From assembly GCA_026770585.1 (NCBI GenBank), contig MU646804.1, positions 311,763-324,410 on the forward strand: a stretch of 12,648 nucleotides of DNA, read 5' to 3'. The translations under genes and the position numbers were made by a program. Source of the stretch: Baffinella frigidus. Lineage: Eukaryota; Cryptophyceae; Cryptomonadales; Baffinellaceae. The notes below the pieces were generated by a model that saw only the letters and a program-made list of their open reading frames with translations, had not been told where the DNA came from and did no database searches. This document shows positions 6,809 to 12,203 of this stretch, one piece after another. The stretch's first letter is position 1. Each line of letters starts with the position of its first letter.

Positions 6809-6864
6809 GAAAGGAAGCATGGCTTTTCTGCAGAACAAGTTCCAACCTGAAGGACCTAAAGGAT
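6809..6864 (+). mobile_element. Tail-B element, copy 3 (5'-truncated, internally deleted)
   Basis: Starts inside the family at GAAAGGAAGCATGGCTTTTC, continues through CTGCAGAACAAGTTCC, then jumps directly to the tail AACCTGAAGGACCTAAAGG. About 30 bp (the GTGTCC to CTCGAAG segment) is missing compared with other copies. Confidence 0.75.
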
Positions 6865-6999
6865 GCACCGCACGCCCGCGGAAAGTTCGGGCTCATTGCA
6901 AGGAGAGGCGTGGGGCAGGAGCCCGAGTGCCCAAGAGGGGTGTGTGAACAGAGCTGGGGAAGACAGACCACAGCCTGGACACAGCTTCGCAGAGGACAT
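6856..6999 (-). CDS. Possible 47-residue frame with a CPGCG motif
   Basis: An ATG frame on the minus strand starts MSSAKLCPGCGLSSPAL and ends at a stop lying in the Tail-B tail. The Cys-x-x-Cys-Gly pair is reminiscent of half a zinc ribbon but there is no second pair in the usual place, so no function is assigned. It lies about 100 bases downstream of the minus frame 7103-7399, whose stop overlaps a GTAAGC donor-like site, and just after a CTGTTGAG that could act as an acceptor; it may therefore be a second exon. Short length makes chance likely. Confidence 0.12.
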   Translation of the reverse strand: MSSAKLCPGCGLSSPALFTHPSWALGLLPHASPCNEPELSAGVRCIL

Positions 7000-7102
7000 C
7001 TCAACAGCGTTTGCGTGAAATTTACTTGTAAACGCACACCCGCAGGGGCCCCAGGTTGCCCGTTCTGAAATCTCACCCCCGGCCGGCCGGAGCTACAGCG
7101 GC

Positions 7103-7399
7103 TTACACGGTCATGCTTGAGGAACGTGCAAGCACGATGCCACAAGGCTCTGGTGTCTCCTCCTCGAAGCATACGCCCCCCCGCCGATCCCCACGCAGCC
7201 ATCGCGCTGCCCCGGCGTGCGCTTTGCAGTTGGCTGAGGTATCGTTGGCGCGGGGAGTCGCTCCGAGGGAGCAGAGGAGAAGCTCTTCAGCTAGCGGAAC
7301 GTACGCCCCGCTCGGCGAGTCGCCGAGGCTTGAGGTCTGCGTTCCGCACCACGCGTTGATGACGTCCTCGGGCGTCGTGGGAGTGTATTCCCGGGTCAT
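7103..7399 (-). CDS. Hypothetical 98-residue protein, possibly one exon
   Basis: ATG at 7397-7399, TAA at 7103-7105. The frame starts MTREYTPTTPEDVINAW and shows coding-like codon use (many codons of G-starting, C/G-ending type such as GAC, GTC, ATC, GCG, ACC). It contains an acidic EELLL stretch mid-protein and a Gly/Arg-rich segment followed by EEETPEP near the C-terminus. No known domain, signal peptide or membrane segment. A plus-strand frame over almost the same bases (to 7449) is also open, as often happens in GC-rich DNA; I prefer the minus strand on composition and a proper ATG. The stop region reads GTGTAAGC, which could instead be a splice donor. Overall uncertain. Confidence 0.35.
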   Translation of the reverse strand: MTREYTPTTPEDVINAWCGTQTSSLGDSPSGAYVPLAEELLLCSLGATPRANDTSANCKAHAGAARWLRGDRRGGVCFEEETPEPCGIVLARSSSMTV

Positions 7400-7779
7400 C
7401 TTGCTGCTCTCTCCTGTGCGAGGCGACCTTGCTTCCGTGTGCGTGCTGTAGGTTGGTGTGGATAGTGCCCTGTGTCTCGAGTGTCTCCCAAGCCGATTCT
7501 TTGTCTAGTGTGTCTCCCAAGTATTTTTACTCATCATGGTCCCGCCTGGACCTGCGAGCTCGTACTCCAGTGACTGACATTTTGTTCTGGAAAATTCTGC
7601 AGGTGCAAAGTGACCGGATTAAATAGACCACCCCCCGTGACCACCTCGCGACCTTGTTCGAAACGTGTCCCGGACGTGATGAAAGACCCGCCTGTTAAAC
7701 ATGATTTCCAGAGTCTTCTGGATTATTCTTTTAGAGGGAATCACGTTGCTTCGCGGACAAGTTTCTCTCGGTTCTGTTC
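7400..7779. other. Gene-free spacer
   Basis: Short frames on both strands, none distinctive. GTGTCTCCCAAG occurs twice, at about 7482 and 7509. CGAGCTCGTAC at 7555-7565 foreshadows the palindrome core seen at 7791-7804 and 8050-8063. TTCTGCAG/GTGCAAAG at about 7595-7608 resembles a splice acceptor but has no partner exon. Confidence 0.35.
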
Positions 7780-7815
7780 TACGAAGCTTCGTACGAGCTC
7801 GTACGAAGCTTCGTA
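7780..7815. repeat. 36-bp perfect palindrome
   Basis: Perfectly self-complementary, centred on GAGCTC at 7795-7800, with arms TACGAAGCTTCGTAC. The smaller palindrome ACGAAGCTTCGT is then repeated once more on the right (to 7828). Likely to extrude as a cruciform; function unknown. Confidence 0.95.
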
Positions 7816-7866
7816 CGAAGCTTCGTAGATCCTTCTAAAAAGTGGAACGAGAGGTCCAGGAGCACA

Positions 7867-7926
7867 GAGACGCGATCAGACGTCAAGAGACGCGATCAGA
7901 CGTCACGAGACGCGATCAGACGTCAC
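7867..7926 (+). repeat. Three tandem 20-bp repeats
   Basis: GAGACGCGATCAGACGTCAA at 7867-7886, then two identical copies ending CAC at 7887-7906 and 7907-7926. No spacers, so not CRISPR. Near-identity indicates recent expansion. Each unit contains GACGTC, a CRE-like palindrome; that is a short match and not evidence of binding. Confidence 0.95.
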
Positions 7927-7963
7927 GGCGTGTGTTAATAGGTTTTTGACCCGTTCTAGACCA

Positions 7964-8221
7964 TTCTAGAAGGCACGTGATTTTGACTCACATTACTACA
8001 GCCAACAAAACGAAGAAGCCGCCTTGCTTGCTTGCACCAAGGGGTACCGGTACGAGCTCGTACCGGTATTTTAGCAAGCACGTGATTTTGACTCAAATTA
8101 CTACAGCTAACAAAACGAAGAAGCCGCCTTGCTTGCAAAAAATACCCCTTGGTGCAAGCAAGGTGGCTTCTTCGTTTCGTTGGCTGTAGTAATTTGAGTC
8201 AAAATCACGTGCCTTCTAGAA
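7964..8221. mobile_element. Foldback locus with three copies of one arm
   Basis: Left arm 7964-8046 and right arm 8143-8221 are inverted copies (a 4-bp CTTG difference and a few substitutions), beginning and ending TTCTAGAAGGCACGTGA / complement. Between them a third copy in direct orientation runs 8074-8148, from AGCAAGCACGTGATTTTGAC. Each arm has GATTTTGACTCA, ATTACTACAG and GAAGAAGCCGCCTTGCTTGC. A 24-bp palindrome (8045-8068) lies between copies one and two. Open frames here merely translate the arms. Consistent with a foldback DNA element that rearranged or received a second copy. Confidence 0.8.
8045..8068. repeat. 24-bp perfect palindrome
   Basis: Centred on GAGCTC at 8054-8059, arms TACCGGTAC. 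The central 14 bp GTACGAGCTCGTAC is identical to the centre of the 36-bp palindrome at 7780-7815, while the outer arms differ. Confidence 0.95.
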
Positions 8222-8255
8222 AAAATACCCTTTTTTTCTTTTTTTTTTCTTGCAC

Positions 8256-8747
8256 ATGGAAAAAAAAGTGGAACCAAAAGGAACTTCAAACGAGCCGAAG
8301 AAAACACGAAGTCCACGCAAGTACCTCCCCGGCACGCACGCCATGAAGCACCGCACCGTCGCAGAGTGCGACGCGCTCATCGCTGGCATCGAGGAGAGCA
8401 TTTGCGCCATCCGAGACCCCCGTGAGCCGGTGGCCATCGCCCACGAGGCGGGCGTCTCCTCTCCAACAGCTGTGCGCATCCCAGACACCAAGAAGAAGAA
8501 TCTTCCTGACTCGGCCGCTTGCTGGAGCGACATTGAGCGCGGCACACCGTCTGGACAACACAAGAGCATGAAAAGCCCTGACGCAGAGAACGTCCGGCAG
8601 TCCCGAAACGTCGTTCTCACTTGCACAAAGGACAACGTCGCCTTCGAGGATGAAGCGTGCTCGTGGCTCTCAACGTCTGCGCCGTCGGCCAGGCCCAAGC
8701 GCCACACGGTCATGAATTCGAAGTGGGCGCGCGGATCGCACGTGTGA
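8256..8747 (+). CDS. Hypothetical basic protein, 163 residues
   Basis: Best coding candidate in the window. I chose the ATG at 8256 (context CACATGG); the next possible start is at 8343. The protein is Lys/Arg-rich at the N-terminus (MEKKVEPKGTSNEPKKTRSP), then has an acidic-hydrophobic stretch (TVAECDALIAGIEESICAI) likely helical, and a Ser/Lys-rich second half ending KWARGSHV. Codons are strongly biased to G or A first and C or G third through residues 30-75, as expected of real coding DNA in a GC-rich genome. No signal peptide, membrane segment or recognised domain. It begins just after a foldback element and a T-rich tract (8231-8250), which could be the pyrimidine tract of an intron, so the true 5' end may differ. 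The minus-strand frame over the same bases looks like a shadow. Stop TGA at 8745-8747. Confidence 0.45.
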   Translation: MEKKVEPKGTSNEPKKTRSPRKYLPGTHAMKHRTVAECDALIAGIEESICAIRDPREPVAIAHEAGVSSPTAVRIPDTKKKNLPDSAACWSDIERGTPSGQHKSMKSPDAENVRQSRNVVLTCTKDNVAFEDEACSWLSTSAPSARPKRHTVMNSKWARGSHV

Positions 8748-9306
8748 GATATCTGTGGGTGGCTGTGGGTGTGATCGCGCATTAAAAAAAGGCCTCGCGC
8801 ATAAGACAGTGTCTGCAACCCCGACGTGCTGTGCCGCCCTAGGATCCTACGGTAGTCCTGCTCCAAGGAGCCCATGACCACCCGGGGGGGGGTGCTGGGC
8901 CTCCTTTGACGAGGAACCCATGTAGCCTACAGTTGGACCTCCCAGCACCAACCCCATTTTGCCCTACCCTCTGGCTGTCGCTCAGTCGATCTGGGACGGA
9001 AGCGTCTCCAGGAACACGGTGGCGCAGCCCGCATTTAGCTGGGAGTCGCGCCCCAGCTAGACTTGTAGTCCAGCTAGTTGGGATCCATCCGGAAAATGCT
9101 CGTATGAGCGGCCGGCGGCTGCAGTGAGGTAGGAGGCATGGTCGTCTGTGGCGGGGACATGGGCACCAGATGCACCGCGGTGGGAACCAACACGGGGTAC
9201 AGTGGTGGCACAATGCGTAGAAGGTGTGGCGCGCCTTCAGCTGACTTGCTGTGTCCTGGTGTGTGTGTGTGAGTGTGGGAAATTTTTGAATACCTTCACA
9301 CACCCG
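8748..9306. other. Mixed region, old Fold-A fragment, no convincing gene
   Basis: 8833-8925 (CCGCCCTAGGATCCTACGG to GACGAGGAACCCATGTA) is a decayed Fold-A-like right part with a GGAGGC-type arm like 5877-6103. 9063-9076 TGTAGTCCAGCTAG recurs at 9503-9516. A TG microsatellite lies near 9258-9270. Frames on both strands are open but overlap each other and the repeats, and none has a recognisable family signature. Confidence 0.4.
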
Positions 9307-9464
9307 ATGAGGATACCCTTTAGCAAGTTTCTGCCGCGATCCTCTGCACCGGGGGGCCTGAATGTGATCCGAAAGGAAGCATGGCTTCTCTGCAGAACCA
9401 GTTCCGGTGTCCGCCTACGTTGGGAGCTCGAAGAACCTGAAGGACCTAAAGGACCTAAAGGACG
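9307..9464 (+). mobile_element. Tail-B element, copy 2 (near full length)
   Basis: ATGAGGATACCCTTTAGC to a tail of AAGGACCTGAAGGACC, then two more AAAGGACC units. Longest tail in the window (about four 9-mers). Aligns end to end with 5280-5430, including CTGCCGCGATCCTCTG and GATCCGAAAGGAAGCATGG. No obvious flanking direct repeat. Confidence 0.8.
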
Positions 9465-9790
9465 CTGACGCTGGTTGTTTGACCATGAATTATCAATCTC
9501 TCTGTAGTCCAGCTAGGCTTGGGGGTTCGCCCTCCTGTCTCCCTTCGTACAAACCGTGTAGAGTGCGCATCATCTCTCGTTAGGTCCTGCTCAAACATAG
9601 CCTCTGTGGGGGTGCATACTTGGATTCAACCTTGCGACTGCCAGTGGTTGGTTTGACCAGTTAGACCATTCCTCAGGTTATGCTCAGTGGGATTTGACCA
9701 GCCCTTTAGTGAGGTCTGGGAGGCGGAAAGGAGGGTTCATTCAGTGTGCGGGGGTACATACTTGGAGGACGTGTTGGCATTGATAAAGGG
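9465..9790. other. Gene-free spacer
   Basis: Contains GGGGGTGCATACTTGGA at about 9609 and GGGGGTACATACTTGGA at about 9750, a 17-bp imperfect direct repeat, and GGTTTGACCAG / GATTTGACCAG at about 9650 and 9691. No gene seen. Confidence 0.4.
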
Positions 9791-9791
9791 T

Positions 9792-9840
<49 letters not shown>
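9791..9840 (+). repeat. CT microsatellite
   Basis: About 50 bp of CT dinucleotide repeats with two CTTTC interruptions. Translates to Arg-Glu strings on the minus strand, an artefact. Confidence 0.97.
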
Positions 9841-9965
9841 AGCCCGGTTATATTTGGGGCGCGAGGCGTGGGAAGCACCGCGTGACATGCTGACAAGGCG
9901 AACGTGACCAATTTCCAATACACATTGAAGGAAAGGATCCAATTCCAGATCGAACGTGTTTCCTG

Positions 9966-10087
9966 TACAGGGGTACCTCGCTCATAAGAAACGCCCACCC
10001 CCCCAGGACCACCATACGGCCCTAGGCATGGTCCTACTGTAGGGTCCTAAGGGGGGGGCGCTTTCTTATGAGCGAGGTACCCCTGTA
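9966..10087 (-). mobile_element. Fold-A element, copy 3
   Basis: TA-flanked, 122 bp, left end CAGGGGTACCTCGCTCATAA and right end its complement. Interior reads GGACCACCAT...CTACTGTAGGG, so it is in the opposite orientation to copies 1, 2, 4, 5 and 7. Confidence 0.9.
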
Positions 10088-10113
10088 GTTTTTTGCATGG
10101 TACATGGTGGGAG

Positions 10114-10244
10114 TACAGGGGTACCTCGCTCATAAGAAACCGCCCCCCCCTAGGACCCTACAGTAGGCCTACATGGATGTATGCCTAGGGCCCTATGGTG
10201 GTCCTAGGGGAGTGGTGCTTTCTTATGAGCGAGGTACCCCTGTA
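10114..10244 (+). mobile_element. Fold-A element, copy 4 (small internal insertion)
   Basis: TA-flanked, 131 bp, about 10 bp longer than other copies owing to extra ATGGATGTA-type bases after GTAGGCCTAC. Only 26 bases separate it from copy 3, which lies in opposite orientation. Confidence 0.9.
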
Positions 10245-10287
10245 TCCCTCAAAAGGCGAGCTGGTCGGAAACGATCCGCATGGGCTT

Positions 10288-10353
10288 GGAGTTTTATTAA
10301 AGTGTGAACCGGGGTTTGGAGTTTTATTGAAGTGTGAACCGGGGTTTGGAGTT
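10288..10353 (+). repeat. 30-bp tandem repeat, 2.2 copies
   Basis: GGAGTTTTATT(A/G)AAGTGTGA then ACCGGGGTTT at 10288-10317 and 10318-10347, plus GGAGTT. One substitution between units. The period is a multiple of three, so a frame passes through (LLKCEPGFGV repeated), but that frame begins in Fold-A and I do not regard it as a gene. Confidence 0.95.
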
Positions 10354-10420
10354 AAACGTCGTAGCGTTCACTCCTCATGGGCTGCGAAAATGGAGTCTAC
10401 GACAGGCCCGCCTCGGAGTC

Positions 10421-10545
10421 TACAGGGGTGCCTCGCTCAAAAGAAACCGACCCCCCTAGGACCCTACACTAGGCCTATGCCTAGGGTCCTATGGTGGTCC
10501 TAGGGGGGGGGGGCGGTTTCTTATCCCTTGCGAGGTACCCCTGTA
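10421..10545 (+). mobile_element. Fold-A element, copy 5
   Basis: TA-flanked, 125 bp. Left end CAGGGGTGCCTCGCTCAAAA (three substitutions), right end carries an extra CCCT inside (TTATCCCTTGCGAGG). Interior in plus orientation. Confidence 0.87.
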
Positions 10546-10561
10546 GGATGGGCCCGCCTTG

Positions 10562-10685
10562 GAGGTCCTTTAGGTCCTTTAGGTTCTTCGAGCTCCCAAC
10601 ATAGGCGGACACCGGAACTTTTCTGTAGAAAGGCCATGCTTCCTTTCGGATCGCATTCTCGCCCCCCTGTACAGAGGATACCCCT
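10562..10685 (-). mobile_element. Tail-B element, copy 4
   Basis: Reverse orientation, tail on the left (GGTCCTTTAGGTCCTTTAGG), then TTCTTCGAGCTCCCAACATA, GGCCATGCTTCCTTTCGGAT and CTGTACAGAGGAT. It lacks the leftmost 25-30 bp of copies 1 and 2. Flanked by 28-bp direct repeats 10537-10564 and 10680-10707 (one mismatch). Confidence 0.8.
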
Positions 10686-10747
10686 GTAGGATGGGCCCGC
10701 CTCGGAGTCGAGGATGGACCCGCCTTGTGTCTCCTCAAGAGCAGGAG

Positions 10748-10800
10748 AAGTTCCGGTGTCTGCCTATGTTGGGAGCTCGAAGAACCTAAAGGACCTAAAG
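10748..10800 (+). mobile_element. Tail-B element, copy 5 (5'-truncated)
   Basis: Begins within the family at AAGTTCCGGTGTCTGCC, keeps ATGTTGGGAGCTCGAAGAAC and ends ACCTAAAGGACCTAAAG. Only the 3' 53 bp are present. The matching site without it lies inverted at about 6700-6735. Confidence 0.8.
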
Positions 10801-10860
10801 AGTGAGGTGGGCGTGGCCTTCGATGTGAGTGTAATACAAAGCACCAAAACACCAAAGCAC
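10795..10860 (+). repeat. About 65-bp dispersed repeat, plus copy
   Basis: AGAGTGAGGTGGGCGTGGCC then TTCGATGTGAG and AATACAAAGCACC. Inverted counterpart at 6656-6722. Tail-B copy 5 is inserted at its left edge. Confidence 0.8.
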
Positions 10861-10880
10861 CGAACGCACGTGTCCTTGCC

Positions 10881-11018
10881 CTTTAGGTCCTTTAGGTTTT
10901 AAATGCTCCCAACGTAGCCCAACGACACGCCCTTCCGTAGAAAGGACTGCATAGAAAGCATTTTTGCTTTCGGATCGCGTTTAGCTCTCCAGTGCAGAGG
11001 CTCGTGAAGAGGGGATAC
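10881..11018 (-). mobile_element. Tail-C element, copy 2
   Basis: Reverse orientation: tail CTTTAGGTCCTTTAGG at the left, GACACGCCCTTCCGTAGAAA in the middle, GAGGGGATAC-type end at the right. About 95% identical by eye to 12512-12648 and more diverged from 1797-1932. Similarity to the first copy may extend to about 11035. Confidence 0.8.
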
Positions 11019-11112
11019 AGGGCGGTTCTCTTGGTGCTCTTCGACGCCCTTCACTCCCCCGAAGTTACAATACTAATAAGGCTCATACAATCCTAATAGT
11101 GTTCACCCCGAA
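11019..11112. other. Short spacer
   Basis: Between Tail-C copy 2 and Fold-A copy 6. AATACTAATAAGG and ACAATCCTAATAG form an imperfect short repeat. Nothing else. Confidence 0.4.
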
Positions 11113-11234
11113 TACAGGGGTACCTCGCTCATAAGAAACTGCCCCCCCCCCTAGGACCACCATAGGGCCCTAGGCATAGGCCTACTGTAGGGTCCTAGGG
11201 GGGCGCAGTTTCTTATGAGCGAGGTACCCCTGTA
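11113..11234 (-). mobile_element. Fold-A element, copy 6
   Basis: TA-flanked, 122 bp, with near-perfect inverted ends CAGGGGTACCTCGCTCATAA / complement. Interior GGACCACCATAGGGCCC to CCTACTGTAGGG shows minus orientation. One of the best preserved copies. Confidence 0.93.
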
Positions 11235-11345
11235 CAGTCGACCTAACGGCCCGAGGCGGGCTCGTCCTGGACTGTTTCCTCCACCCCCCCCTCCGCCTCC
11301 GCCAGCCTTGCACGCTCCTGCACAGAGTCACAGTTGACGGTTTAG

Positions 11346-11466
11346 TACAGGGGTACCTCGCTCATAAGAAACTGCCTCCCCCTAGGAACCTACAGTAGGA
11401 CTATGCCTAGGGCCCTACGGTGGTCCTAGGGGGGGGGCAGTTTCTTATGAGCGAGGAACCCCTGTA
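11346..11466 (+). mobile_element. Fold-A element, copy 7
   Basis: 121 bp including the flanking TA dinucleotides. Near-perfect inverted ends. It sits in the loop of a small hairpin whose arms are AGTTGAC and GTCAACT; a paralogous, unoccupied version of that hairpin lies at 11522-11558, which fixes the element edges and its TA target duplication. Confidence 0.95.
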
Positions 11467-11542
11467 CCAGTGGCGTCAACTTAATGCACAGGCGGAAGGC
11501 GACATAAGAAAGAAAGGATGGCACAAGTTGACGGTTTAGCAC

Positions 11543-11618
11543 CAGTGTTGTCAACTTACGGCAGTGTTGTCAACTTACGGTAGTGTTGTCAACTTACGGC
11601 AGTGTTGTCAACTTACGG
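11543..11618 (+). repeat. Four tandem 19-bp repeats
   Basis: CAGTGTTGTCAACTTACGG at 11543, 11562, 11581 (first base T) and 11600. The unit is the right half of the small hairpin at 11522-11558, so the tandem arose by amplifying that half. Confidence 0.97.
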
Positions 11619-11651
11619 AACGTGTTACGGAGGGTGTTCCCGGGCATCGCG

Positions 11652-11756
11652 CTAGGGTTTTAGGGGTTGGGGTTTAGGGTTTAGGGTTTAGGGTTTAGGG
11701 TTTAGGGTTTAGGGTTTAGGGTTTAAGGTTGAGGGTGTAGGGTTAGGTTTAGGGTT
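11652..11756 (-). repeat. TTTAGGG telomere-type array, inverted relative to left end
   Basis: Seven perfect TTTAGGG units at 11673-11721, with degenerate units on both sides (TTTTAGGGG, TTTAAGG, TTGAGGG). The G-rich strand is on top, opposite to all other telomere-type arrays in the window. Confidence 0.95.
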
Positions 11757-11989
11757 TCTGATTTCTGGTTTTGGTTTTCTGCTCTCTGATCTCTGGTTTC
11801 TGGTTTCTAGTTTCTGGTTTCTGGTCTCTGGTTTCTGGTTTCTGGTTTACATGTAGGGTTTCTGGTTTCTGGTTTACATGTAGGGTTTCTGGTTTCTGGT
11901 TTCCAGTTTCTGGTTTACAAGTAGGGTTTCTGGTTTCCGGCTTCTGGTTTCCATGTAGGGTTTCTGGTTTCTGGCTTCTGGTTTACAAG
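11757..11989 (-). repeat. TTTCTGG variant heptamer array, left part
   Basis: Heptamer TTTCTGG with a higher-order pattern: two or so TTTCTGG units followed by TTTACATGTAGGG or TTTACAAGTAGGG, about 27 bp per cycle. Continues after the Tail-B insertion at 12062. Frames give Val-Ser-Gly-Phe-Trp repeats, a repeat artefact. Confidence 0.92.
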
Positions 11990-12061
11990 CATGGCTTTTC
12001 TGCGGAACCAGTTCCGGTGTCCGCCTATGTTGGGAGCTCGAAGAACCTAAAGGACCTAAAG
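11990..12061 (+). mobile_element. Tail-B element, copy 6 (5'-truncated, within the heptamer array)
   Basis: CATGGCTTTTCTGCGGAACC to GAACCTAAAGGACCTAAAG, the 3' 70 or so bp of the family. It splits a TTTACAAG/TAGGG unit; intact TTTACAAGTAGGG units are present at about 11915-11927 and 12137-12149. AAG occurs on both edges. Confidence 0.92.
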
Positions 12062-12168
12062 TAGGGTTTCTGGTTTCTGGTTTCTGGTTTCTGATTTACA
12101 CATAGGGTTTCTGGTTTCTGGTTTCTGGTTTCTGATTTACAAGTAGGGTTTCTGGTTTCTGGTTTACG
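12062..12168 (-). repeat. TTTCTGG variant heptamer array, right part
   Basis: Resumes directly after the Tail-B insertion with TAGGG then TTTCTGG units, including TTTACACATAGGG and TTTACAAGTAGGG cycle ends. Confidence 0.92.
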
Positions 12169-12203
12169 AATCTGTCGCGCGGGCAAAGAATGTTTTTGTG
12201 AAG

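Noticed and set aside
7867-7926. Possible CRISPR array
   Set aside because: Repeats are directly adjacent with no spacers, and the window is eukaryotic.
7780-8068. Palindromes containing common restriction sites, possible vector or linker contamination
   Set aside because: They are embedded in natural-looking sequence, their core recurs with different arms, and neighbouring foldback arms show ordinary mutational divergence. Not excluded absolutely.
8216-8881. 221-residue minus-strand frame, the longest in the window
   Set aside because: It overlaps the better plus-strand candidate at 8256-8747, extends through a decayed element and a T-rich tract, and its composition looks like the complement of biased coding DNA.
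9148-9468. 106-residue plus frame ending in Pro-Glu-Gly-Lys repeats
   Set aside because: Second half is Tail-B copy 2; the ending is its 9-mer tail in translation.
10195-10503. 102-residue plus frame with LLKCEPGFGV repeats
   Set aside because: Starts in Fold-A copy 4, crosses a 30-bp tandem repeat, ends in Fold-A copy 5; the period of 30 keeps the frame open by chance.
10562-10620. Possible pol III B box (TTCTTCGAGCTCC) on the minus strand of Tail-B
   Set aside because: It needs an extra base compared with GGTTCGANTCC, and no A box at proper distance was found in that orientation.
11771-12064. 97-residue plus frame with Trp/Phe/Val repeats
   Set aside because: TTTCTGG array plus Tail-B tail; no independent coding signal.
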